Source: a bacterium
GTDB lineage: Bacteria > CAIJMQ01 > JAADFP01
NCBI GenBank assembly: GCA_027021085.1
Contig: JALUVB010000008.1
Coordinates: 1-19,749 of the forward strand
Direction: 5' to 3'
Length of the DNA: 19,749 nucleotides
Part shown: piece by piece, positions 1 through 8,600 of the stretch
Numbering within the stretch: position 1 is the first letter of the stretch
Layout: each line of letters opens with the position of its first letter
Made by a program: the position numbers and the translations under genes
Notes under the pieces: model-generated
Databases searched by the model: none
What the model was told of the DNA's origin: nothing
Seen by the model: the letters and a program-made list of their open reading frames with translations, nothing else

Positions 1-2067
1 GATGCATTTAGAGATAACCTGCAGGAAAAAATTGATATTAAAAAAGCGCTTGCCGCAAAAATCTCCCTGTGGGAAGAAATTCTTAAGGGAGATTCCCAGA
101 TTCCTTCCGGCAATAGATACCTGAAAACAAAATACCCACATTTATCCTTTATGGGTGACTTGGTAGAAGTAGAAACCGGAGCACTCAAAGCATTTGAATC
201 GCTTTTTGTTCACCTTGTTGATGCTTTATGGGTAGATAACTGGAAAGAAGCTAAGCAATTATTAGAAGAGGCAAAACGCGAAAAAAAGGGAAGGGTAAAA
301 CTTATCATAGGAAAGAAGCATGCTGTCAAATACTGGCAGGGAAAAATGAAAGGGCCGGAGATAATTTCAAAATTTCTACCCCCGGAAGAAAAAACCAGCT
401 GGGTAAACAACCTTTCAGAAGCTGAAGAATACATTAAGAAAGGGAATTTTTCCGAGGTGTTGATAACCAGAGAAGGGGAGGTCATTTATCCTAATGGCTT
501 GATAACTGCGGTGTACGATGAGAAGTCGATCGTAACCGGAAGAGAAAAACGCTTCCGGGCAATGATAGACAGACTGAAAGAGACTGAAAAGGAAATAAGG
601 GAATGGCAAGAAAAAGTGGCGAAAAAAGCAGCATTACTGAGTGAATTAAAAGACCAATTAAACAGTAAATTAAGGGAGCAATCACAGGTAGAGAAAGAAA
701 TAGAGGAGTGGAAAGAAAAACAGCGGCAACTTACCCAGAGAGAGAAAGATATTGAAAATGCTCTCCAGGCCCTAAATAGTGAGAAAAAAGAATGGGAGAA
801 AGAAATAGAAGATAGCAAGAAAGCACTGAAAGAGATGGAAAAGACAAAAGAAAAAGAAGAAACTAAAAAGAACCTTGTGGCAGATGAGCTTAAAGAAGCA
901 GGGAAAAATATTGATAACATAGCACAGGAAGTTTTTAAATTACGGGAAGAAATGCAGGATACTGTGCAGAAAATCTCCCATTGGAAAGTCAACCTGGAAA
1001 ATGTAAAAATTAACTTGAGCGAGTTGAAAAAAAGGAAAGAAAAACTGGGAAGGGATAAAGTACAGGGACAAATGGAGGAAGATAAGTATGCAGATGAAAT
1101 GCAGGGGATAACTAAGGCAATAAAAGAATTGGAAGAAGAGAGGGGGAAAAACGAAAAAGAACTGCAGGAAATCAGGACAGAAAGCAGCAAGTTGTTGCAG
1201 ATGAAGGAAGAGAAGGAAAAAGAACGCAGAAACGAAGAAGAGAGAAGCCGAAGAATGAGAGAAGAATGGGAGCAAACTCTCCATCAATTACAGGAAAAGG
1301 AGCTTTCTTTCACCCGTATAGAAGGAGAGATGAGAAACATATACTCCAGGATATATTCTCTCTACCAGGTAGAAATTGACCGATGGAAAGACAAAAATTT
1401 AAGTATAATAGAAGAAGACCTGGATTACCTCAGAGATAGGTTAAAACGTCTGGGAGAGGTAAATTTAACTGCTATCGAGGAGGAAAACGAAATAGAAGAG
1501 AGATACCAGTTTTACCTAAACCAGAAGGAAGACATTGAAAAGAGTATAGATGAGCTGAGAAGTACGCTTAAACACCTGGAAAAAGAGGCTAAAAGGCGCT
1601 TTTTGGATGTATTTGAGGAGATACGAAGGGAATTTTCCCGCACCTTCCAGGAAATTTTTGCAGGAGGAGAAGCTGACTTGAAATTAACCGAAGAGGAGAA
1701 TTTTGAAGAAAAAGGAGTGGAAATAATGGCCTCACCACCCGGTAAAAAACCTTCTCATTTATCTCTGCTTTCCCAGGGAGAAAGAGCCCTGGTAGCAATC
1801 TCACTCCTTTTTTCCTTTTTCCGGATAAAGCCTTCGCCCTTCTGCATGCTGGATGAAATCGATGCTCCCCTGGATGACCCGAACGTAAGCAAGCTGCTCA
1901 ACTTCTTAAAGAGATTGAAAGACAACACCCAGTTTCTTATTATTTCCCATAACAAGCGAACACTCTCTGAGGCAGATGCTCTATTCGGCATAACTATGGA
2001 AGAACCTGGTATCTCAAAGATATTATCCGTGAATTTTATGGAGGCAGCGGAAATCAGTGAAAACTAA
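1..2067 (+). CDS. smc: Chromosome partition protein SMC, C-terminal part (5' truncated by window)
   Basis: SMC is a dimeric ATPase that organises and segregates the chromosome with ScpA/ScpB. The frame is open from base 1, so the visible 688 codons are the hinge-to-C-terminus part and the N-terminal Walker A half lies upstream of the window. In order: a hinge-like globular region (about 110-560), a long charged coiled coil rich in E and K (about 560-1600), and the C-terminal ABC head. The head shows the signature LLSQGERAL (LSQGE at 1768-1782, instead of the usual LSGGE), Walker B and D-loop FCMLDEIDAPLDD (LDEID at 1849-1863) and the switch histidine region LIISHNKRTL. The hinge is divergent: the usual PGGxxTGG turn reads PNGLITAV at 490-513. 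The stop overlaps the ftsY start by 11 nt, and smc-ftsY adjacency is common in bacteria. The identification is secure; the partial state is due to the window edge. Confidence 0.96.
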   Translation, partial: DAFRDNLQEKIDIKKALAAKISLWEEILKGDSQIPSGNRYLKTKYPHLSFMGDLVEVETGALKAFESLFVHLVDALWVDNWKEAKQLLEEAKREKKGRVKLIIGKKHAVKYWQGKMKGPEIISKFLPPEEKTSWVNNLSEAEEYIKKGNFSEVLITREGEVIYPNGLITAVYDEKSIVTGREKRFRAMIDRLKETEKEIREWQEKVAKKAALLSELKDQLNSKLREQSQVEKEIEEWKEKQRQLTQREKDIENALQALNSEKKEWEKEIEDSKKALKEMEKTKEKEETKKNLVADELKEAGKNIDNIAQEVFKLREEMQDTVQKISHWKVNLENVKINLSELKKRKEKLGRDKVQGQMEEDKYADEMQGITKAIKELEEERGKNEKELQEIRTESSKLLQMKEEKEKERRNEEERSRRMREEWEQTLHQLQEKELSFTRIEGEMRNIYSRIYSLYQVEIDRWKDKNLSIIEEDLDYLRDRLKRLGEVNLTAIEEENEIEERYQFYLNQKEDIEKSIDELRSTLKHLEKEAKRRFLDVFEEIRREFSRTFQEIFAGGEADLKLTEEENFEEKGVEIMASPPGKKPSHLSLLSQGERALVAISLLFSFFRIKPSPFCMLDEIDAPLDDPNVSKLLNFLKRLKDNTQFLIISHNKRTLSEADALFGITMEEPGISKILSVNFMEAAEISEN

Positions 2068-2932
2068 AATTTTTAAAGGTCTGGGAAGGATGAGAAATCT
2101 TTTCTCTTCCCGGCTGGGAAGAGGAAAAGACCATGGCTGGGAGGAGATAGAAGAAATACTTATTCAATCAGACATGGGCATCCAGACAGTAGATATTCTA
2201 ATGGAGAAACTAAAAAAACGAAAAGGTGTAAACATACAGGAAATTTTAAAAGAAGAAATTCTTTCCCTTTTCCCTCCCCTAAACAGAGAACCGATAATTT
2301 CTCCTGTTCCTCCCACCGTCCTTCTCATGGTAGGTGTGAACGGTGTAGGTAAAACCACGACCATCGGCAAACTTGCTTCCTCCTTTGTCAAAGAAGGGAA
2401 AAAAGTGCTGCTCTCTGCCAGTGATACTTTCCGTGCCGCTGCAATAGAGCAACTTGGACTAATTGCCAGAAAGGTGGGAGCTGACATGGTTAAACACCAA
2501 TACGGTGCTGACCCCACGGCAGTAACCTTTGATGCTCTGCAGTCCGCTCTGGCACGAAACTATGATTTTCTCATTATTGACACGGCAGGAAGAATGCATT
2601 CGGATAAAAACCTCATGGAAGAACTAAAGAAGATTAAAAGAGTTCTTTCCGCGAAATTTAATTATTCCCCTCTCTTACCGCCCCAGGAAGTAATAATGGT
2701 GCTGGATGCCCACGTAGGACAGAATAGCTTCCAACAAGCACATGTCTTCCACAATGCACTTGATATTACGGGAATAGCACTTACCAAACTTGACGGAACA
2801 GCCAAAGGGGGGATAATACTTCAAATAGAACGTGAACTTGAAATACCGGTAAAATGGGTGGGAGTAGGGGAGAAATGGGATGACCTGGTAAAATTTTCTC
2901 CCCGTGATTACGTAGAATCTATTTTCTCATGA
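2057..2932 (+). CDS. ftsY: Signal recognition particle receptor FtsY (NG core)
   Basis: FtsY is the membrane-associated SRP-receptor GTPase that docks ribosome-SRP complexes at the SecYEG translocon. The 291-aa protein has a short N-terminal helical N domain (about 1-75) and a G domain. G-domain motifs are G1 GVNGVGKTT (93-101), DTFRAAA (123-129), DTAGR (175-179), the GQN region DAHVGQN (217-223) and TKLDGTAKGG (243-252). It ends with the family-typical GVGEKWDDL (269-277). There is no long acidic A domain like that of E. coli. The basic, hydrophobic N-terminus (FKGLGRMRNLF) could be the membrane-binding amphipathic helix. The start is GTG, 11 nt inside smc, with no strong Shine-Dalgarno, which suggests coupling to smc translation. 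The stop overlaps the next start as ATGA. Confidence 0.97.
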   Translation: MKTKIFKGLGRMRNLFSSRLGRGKDHGWEEIEEILIQSDMGIQTVDILMEKLKKRKGVNIQEILKEEILSLFPPLNREPIISPVPPTVLLMVGVNGVGKTTTIGKLASSFVKEGKKVLLSASDTFRAAAIEQLGLIARKVGADMVKHQYGADPTAVTFDALQSALARNYDFLIIDTAGRMHSDKNLMEELKKIKRVLSAKFNYSPLLPPQEVIMVLDAHVGQNSFQQAHVFHNALDITGIALTKLDGTAKGGIILQIERELEIPVKWVGVGEKWDDLVKFSPRDYVESIFS

Positions 2933-3150
2933 AAAAGGTTGAGATAATCGAGAATATCCTTATATTTATATCTATTTTTTCTATCTGGCCGGTAATATTC
3001 AATTGGCCTGGAAAAGGGTACCGATTCATAATGTTTTTCTTCCTTTTTGTGCTTGTAGGAGTGCTTATAAACAGAGCCAAAAGATTCCAGAGACTGATTC
3101 GCAAATTGAGAGAGGAAATGAAAGATGAATATGAAAAATTCACTAAGTAA
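2929..3150 (+). CDS. Small two-helix membrane protein of unknown function
   Basis: I do not recognise this 73-aa protein. It has two predicted membrane helices (about residues 7-24 and 33-47) joined by a short loop (NWPGKGYR). A positively charged, helical C-terminal tail follows (about 48-73, rich in R, K and E) and should be cytoplasmic by the positive-inside rule. Its ATG overlaps the ftsY stop (ATGA), and its 3' end overlaps the following TPR gene by 26 nt, so it sits in a translationally coupled chain. The strong overlap on both sides and the clean hydrophobic pattern support a real gene rather than a chance frame. A role tied to FtsY or to the membrane-anchored TPR neighbour is only an inference from position. 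Confidence 0.7.
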   Translation: MKKVEIIENILIFISIFSIWPVIFNWPGKGYRFIMFFFLFVLVGVLINRAKRFQRLIRKLREEMKDEYEKFTK

Positions 3151-3685
3151 GGCAATTTACCTCATCTCTTTCCTCTCTATCCTGGCTATAGCATCTGTAA
3201 TTCTACAGGGAATAAATAAAACCAAAAACCTTAAAAACGACGAGAAAGGAGAAGCACTATTCTGGGAAGGCAAAAACCAGGAAGTCAAAGAACTATGGAA
3301 AAAGGAATGGGAAGAAAAGAAAGAAATAGGAATAGCCAGGAAACTGAGCGTTCTTTACATCAAAGAAGGCTGGATAAAAGAAGGAATCGCATTTCATAAG
3401 GAAGCTTTAAAGATTTACCCGGATGATCCCAAGCTGCGATTTAATTTATCCCTTCTTTATTTTCAGGCGGAAAAATGGAAAAATGCCTGGGGAGAGCTGG
3501 ATAAAATAAAAGTAAATTACCCTCTTTTTCCCAACTTACATTACCTCAGGGGACTTATTCTGGAAAAAGAAGGGAAAGAGAAAGAAGCTTACAAAGAATT
3601 TATCAATGAGCTTAACAATTATCCGGAATGCGCAGGTGCCTGGGAAAAAATCCGGTTGTTTTCTAAAAAAGGGATTGAAAATTAA
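3125..3685 (+). CDS. Membrane-anchored tetratricopeptide-repeat protein
   Basis: The 186-aa protein starts with an uncleaved-looking membrane anchor (about residues 9-28). A charged linker and about three TPR-like helical pairs follow (roughly 68-101, 102-135 and 136-169). TPR-style positions are visible in ALKIYPDDPKLRFNLSLLY and in EGKEKEAYKEFINELNNYPE. TPR domains are protein-protein interaction scaffolds, so it probably tethers a partner at the membrane. The chosen ATG at 3125 has a purine-rich site (GAGAGG) upstream. A second in-frame ATG six bases later (3131) is an alternative. It overlaps the preceding small membrane protein by 26 nt. No specific function can be assigned. Confidence 0.8.
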   Translation: MNMKNSLSKAIYLISFLSILAIASVILQGINKTKNLKNDEKGEALFWEGKNQEVKELWKKEWEEKKEIGIARKLSVLYIKEGWIKEGIAFHKEALKIYPDDPKLRFNLSLLYFQAEKWKNAWGELDKIKVNYPLFPNLHYLRGLILEKEGKEKEAYKEFINELNNYPECAGAWEKIRLFSKKGIEN

Positions 3686-3712
3686 GACAAATTTATTTAA
3701 AATGCTCTCAGG

Positions 3713-5662
3713 ATGGAAAATTTGACACCTCAGCCAGCAAATACCCGGGCTACCTACAGAGGCATGATAATAGGAGCCCTTTTCTCTCTCCTGGCCGTGT
3801 TAATGGCACATTATTCCATAAATGTGGTGCACGGTTCCTACATGGCCATCGACCATGTGCCAGTAGCAGGAGTCTTTTTGTTCCTGGTCCTGGTCATCTT
3901 TTTCAACGTATTATTAGGAAAGTTAAGAAGATCCTGGCATCTCTCTTCCGGAGAGCTACTCCAGGTGTATATCATGCTTCTGGTGGCTTCTTCCATAACC
4001 ACCATGGGGCTGGGCTCTCAGATACTATCCCTCATAGCTGCTCCCAAGTATTTCGCCTCTCCAGAAAATCGCTGGGATACCCTTATACTTCCCTATATCA
4101 AACCCTGGCTCATTCCCCAGAATACAGAAGCAATTAGGTTATTCTATGAAGGAGCGGGTAAAGGAGCCTCCGTGCCCTGGGGGGTATGGTTCAAACCACT
4201 GCTTTTCTGGTCTCCTTTTCTACTTTCTCTTTACTTATTGATGATTTTCATTCCTGCCATCATGGCAAAACAATGGATAGAAAGAGAAAGGCTTATCTTT
4301 CCTCTTACCCAGCTTCCCCTGGAAATGGTAAAAAAGGATAATCCTTCTTCCCTCCTTCCTCCTTTCTTCCGCAATCCCTTGATGTGGCTGGGATTTGCTG
4401 TCCCCTTTCTATTAAGCTCGATAAATGCTCTTCATAACTATATTCCCGGTATTCCCCAGATAAACCTGGCAAATAATATCCTGGTTTTCCGCCAGACTCG
4501 TTCTCTCTACTTTCGTCTGAGTTTTCCTGTTCTGGGGCTTCTGTACCTGGTAAACCTGGAAGTATCTTTCAGCATCTGGTTTTTCTCGCTTGTTTATCAA
4601 ACCCTCTCCGGGGTCTTTAACATCACAGGAATAGCCTCTCCTGAGAACCTCGGCATTTATGGTACCAGGGATGTGATATTCAACCATGTAGGTACAGGTG
4701 CTTTTATTACCTTTGTATTGTACGGGCTCTGGATGGCACGGGGACACTTGAAAGAAGTTTTCAGAAAGGCAATAGGCAGAGGCAACATAGATGATTCGGG
4801 AGAACTTCTTCCTTACAAGATAAGTTTCTGGGGTGCAATAGTTGCCTATATTATCTCTATAACCTGGTTGATTTTCTCCGGTATTCCTCCTATCCCGGCT
4901 ATTTTCTTCTTCACGCTGGCAATAATAATCTTCCTGGGAGTTGTACGGGTAGTCATTGAGGGAGGCATCCCCACGCTTATTGCTCCTGGCATAGCCTTTC
5001 CCCAAACTTATTCCACCCTGGGAACATCGCTATTAGGACAGAAAGGATTGGTAGCAAGTTACTTCACTTATGCCTATGCAGCAGATATAAGGACTTTCGT
5101 CATGTCTGCAGTCTCTAACTCTTTAAAAATACTCAAAGAAGGCGTGAAAGAGAAAGGAAGGCTAATCTTCTGGTCCATACTGTTTGCCGTGGTGATTTCA
5201 ATAGTAGCTTCTGTAGTAGTAGACCTCCATCTTGCCTATACCTACGGAGGAATAAACCTGAACCGTTGGTACTTTGTTGGTAATGCAACAAACCCCTTGA
5301 AAACAATAACCGATAAAATCCTTCATCCCACTCCTCCCAATAGCTTAGGATTACTTGCCAAGGGGGTGGGAGCAGGATTCATGTTCTTCCTCATGTTCAT
5401 GCGGGAAAGATTTCTCTGGTGGCCATTGCATCCTATCGGATTTGCCATAGGCTCGGTGAACTGGATAGATATGCTCTGGCTTTCCATATTTTTAGCCTGG
5501 CTTTTAAAGTTTCTCATCCTGAGATATGGAGGACCCAGAATTTATCTCAGAATACGTCCGTTCTTCCTGGGCTTGATTTTAGGCCAGTATTCTGCAGCAG
5601 GATTGTGGTTCGTAATAGACTTGCTCACCGGAATGACAGGAAACACAGTATTCTGGATTTAG
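3713..5662 (+). CDS. DUF6785/DUF6784-type polytopic membrane protein (OPT-like)
   Basis: This 649-aa, highly hydrophobic protein has more than ten membrane segments. It matches, from memory of the family, the DUF6785 (N-terminal) plus DUF6784 (C-terminal) architecture of uncharacterised proteins from planctomycetes and candidate phyla. Family-like landmarks are PWGVWFKPL (155-163), WIERERLIFPL (188-198), RVVIEGGIP (412-420), FLWWPLHPIGFAIG (567-580) and LRYGGPRIYLRIRPFFLGL (603-621). The fold resembles oligopeptide transporters, so a transport role is plausible, but no substrate is known. An in-frame stop at 3698-3700 makes ATG 3713 the only sensible upstream start; its ribosome site is weak. 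It is the first gene of a three-gene membrane cluster, 12 nt ahead of the M28-like/FtsX fusion and in the same orientation as the OPT-like gene that follows. Confidence 0.82.
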   Translation: MENLTPQPANTRATYRGMIIGALFSLLAVLMAHYSINVVHGSYMAIDHVPVAGVFLFLVLVIFFNVLLGKLRRSWHLSSGELLQVYIMLLVASSITTMGLGSQILSLIAAPKYFASPENRWDTLILPYIKPWLIPQNTEAIRLFYEGAGKGASVPWGVWFKPLLFWSPFLLSLYLLMIFIPAIMAKQWIERERLIFPLTQLPLEMVKKDNPSSLLPPFFRNPLMWLGFAVPFLLSSINALHNYIPGIPQINLANNILVFRQTRSLYFRLSFPVLGLLYLVNLEVSFSIWFFSLVYQTLSGVFNITGIASPENLGIYGTRDVIFNHVGTGAFITFVLYGLWMARGHLKEVFRKAIGRGNIDDSGELLPYKISFWGAIVAYIISITWLIFSGIPPIPAIFFFTLAIIIFLGVVRVVIEGGIPTLIAPGIAFPQTYSTLGTSLLGQKGLVASYFTYAYAADIRTFVMSAVSNSLKILKEGVKEKGRLIFWSILFAVVISIVASVVVDLHLAYTYGGINLNRWYFVGNATNPLKTITDKILHPTPPNSLGLLAKGVGAGFMFFLMFMRERFLWWPLHPIGFAIGSVNWIDMLWLSIFLAWLLKFLILRYGGPRIYLRIRPFFLGLILGQYSAAGLWFVIDLLTGMTGNTVFWI

Positions 5663-5674
5663 AGGAGGAGATAA

Positions 5675-8600
5675 ATGATAAGAAAATTAAGCTGCACTAT
5701 CTTCATATTTTTTTTCTTATTTTCTCTTACTATCACAGGATACGCTGACCAACTAACCCAGCACATAGAATATTTTTCCTCTCTTAAATCCAGAATTCCC
5801 GGATATCCGGGAAATAAAAAGGCAGCCAAATACATAGAGAACTTTCTCAAAAACCTTGGCCTGGAAGTAAAGAAAGAAGCAGTAGAGGTTACAGTTCCCG
5901 TCTCCAGGGGCGGAGAGCTCACCTTAAAAGGCAAGGTTTTCCCGGTTTACCCTCTCTGGCCCAACCTGGTAAGAACCCCTACTGTCCCCCCTGAAGGCAT
6001 AAAAGGAAGAATTATTTATGCGGGAAAAGCAAATTACAAAGATATAACCGGAGAAAAAATAAAAGACAATATACTTATCCTGGATTTCAATTCGGGAACT
6101 GCCTGGTTAAACATGGCCATGTTAGGAGCTAAGGCAATAGTATTTATAGAGCCCGAGAATACTTCCCGCTATGAAGCAGAGAGAAAATTTCTTTCCCAGC
6201 CCCTGGATATTCCCCGCTACTGGTTACCAAGAAAGTACTTTTCAGAGTTTCTATCCCTTTTAAGTGACAAAAATACAGAAGGAACCTTGAAAGGGAGAAT
6301 GGACTGGGAAAAGGTTAAATCCTACAATATTTATGCTACGCTTAAAGGTTCTGACCCCAAACTCAAGGAACAGTTGATAATCCTCTCTACTTTCTACGAC
6401 TCTATTTCCGTTATTCCTGATTTTGCTCCGGGAGCAACTTCTGCCTTCAACACTGCCACCCTTCTAAACATAGTCGAGGATTTCGTCAAGAACCCTCCTA
6501 AGAGAAGCATAATGTTTCTCTTTACCACCGGTCATTACGAAAACCTTTCCGGGATTGTAGCCTTTACACAGAGACATTTACGCAAACATAGGTTCATCAG
6601 AAACAAGATAAAAGAGCCAATCAATGCCAGTCTTTTCATTACCCTGGACCTCTCACCCGGGACCGATGAGATAGGTGTCTGGCACGGAACGAACGATTTC
6701 TATTACCAGAAGTTTTTTGCTCCCCTGGGCAAAAAATTTGAAGAGTATAATAAAAAAGTATCTGCCCGTCTCGGATATATCCCGGAAAACACCCTCACAA
6801 ATGGAATAAGCCCGGTAAAGGGAATAAGCTGGGATACTCTTATCTTAGAAAAAATAAAGGTAGAGGGCACTCCTGTTCTGCTTTCAGGAACTCCTGCCCT
6901 TAATCTTGTTACCATATATGATTCCCGAAACTACCTGGATACTCCTTTTGATACGCTGGACAGGTACAACCTTGCTTTCATCCGCAAGCAGTCCCGTTTC
7001 CTGAACAGCCTGCTGCAGGAGGCTATAAACGACGAAGATCTTTTCCCCTCCTTCCAGACAGAATTGAAGGATGGCTTGAAAAGCTTAGAAGCACGCTTAG
7101 TAACCTTTAATCCCCGCACTTCTTTTGTCCCTTCTAACCCTGTGTCCGGAGCTATTGCCTATGTCCACCTCACCGGCCAGGAGAAGGAGTATATGGGGGT
7201 AAGGACGCTAAGGCTAAGAATGACCGACAAAAAGGGCAAAGCAATTTTTAATGCTGTTAATGTCACATTATCAGAAAGCACCAATTATTATCTGGAAGGT
7301 TATGCACTGGATCCTACTACCGGAGAAATTGTTCTTGCCCCGGATTTAGGAGTAAATGGTAATGAAAATTACCCACTCCAGGTTAAAATGACCAACGTGG
7401 AAAATGAACATATGATTGTTCTTTTCCCCTGCAAGCCTATAAATGTATTTGACCTTATTGACCCGGCATTTCTCATTTCTCTTGATCGTATAGATGTTTT
7501 TGACAGGGCAAACAGCACTCCCTATGCCTATGGACAGAGCAGGTTCGTCCCCCGCGAGTGGGTGTGGTCTTCTGATAGTGAACCAGTAGGAGTAGTCTTT
7601 GCCCAACCTCAATCCTGGGTAAAAATACTGGGGAGCTCAGGTCCTCTGGGCAAACGATACCTGCTACTAAATTCCCAGAACTGGGAAACAAAAGAAGGTT
7701 CTGAAGGTAAAGGCTTCAACCCACAAGAAACTAATTCAATCATTCGTACTCCTTACCAGGGTGCCCATGACATGCTTTACCTGGACGAATTCCGGATTAA
7801 AAACCTGATTAGATATGGAATAAGCAACCGAAGACTGGAGAGTTTACATAAATGGGCATGGGACTCCTTTAAGAAGGCAGAAGAAGCACTCAAAAACAGG
7901 GTATGGGACAAATTTATGAAGTTTTCCCGCCAGGCCTTAGCAATAGAATCGCGCGCATATCCTGATGTAAAAGCAACTTCAAACGATGTTATCAAAGGAA
8001 TCATCTTCTACCTGGCAATCCTTCTTCCCTTTGCTTACTTTGCCGAAAGATTATTTTTTGGCTTTGCGGATATTAAAAAACAATTAGGGGGAGTTTTCGC
8101 TATCTTTCTTTTTATTTACTGGATAATGCGCATGGTCCATCCCGCTTTTCGTCTGGCCAATACCCCGGAAGTAATCCTGCTCTCCTTTATTCTACTCTCT
8201 CTTTCTGTAATCGTGGTTTCTATTATTAGCAGTAAATTTGAAGAGCAGATGCAAAGGATGAAAAGGGAGAGAGCCAAGGTACACGAAGCAGACGTAGGCA
8301 GAATTAGCGCTACAGCAGCCGCCTTCACCCTGGGTGTCTCCAACATGAAGAGAAGAAAGGTGAGAACCTGGTTAACTTCAATAACCTTGATTCTTCTCAC
8401 TTTCACCGTGCTTTCCTTTACTTCCGTAAAAACTTTCATGAAGTACAACCGGGTACTGCGAGATAACAAACCTCTCTACCAGGGCATCTTGATAAGGGAT
8501 AGGTCATGGAATCCTTTCGAGGAAGTTGTACTGGAACATTTGAGAAGCGGGTTTTTTAATGAAGCTAAGGTAATTCCCCGTTCCTGGCTTATCTCTCCCG

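Noticed and set aside
486-1190. Long minus-strand open frame (234 codons) inside smc
   Set aside because: It is the antisense of the E/K-rich coiled coil, giving an F/S-rich low-complexity translation with no domain pattern. The + frame carries clear SMC motifs.
4412-5005. Minus-strand open frame (197 codons) inside the DUF6785/6784 gene
   Set aside because: It is antisense to a clear polytopic membrane protein, with no recognisable motifs and no ribosome site considered convincing.
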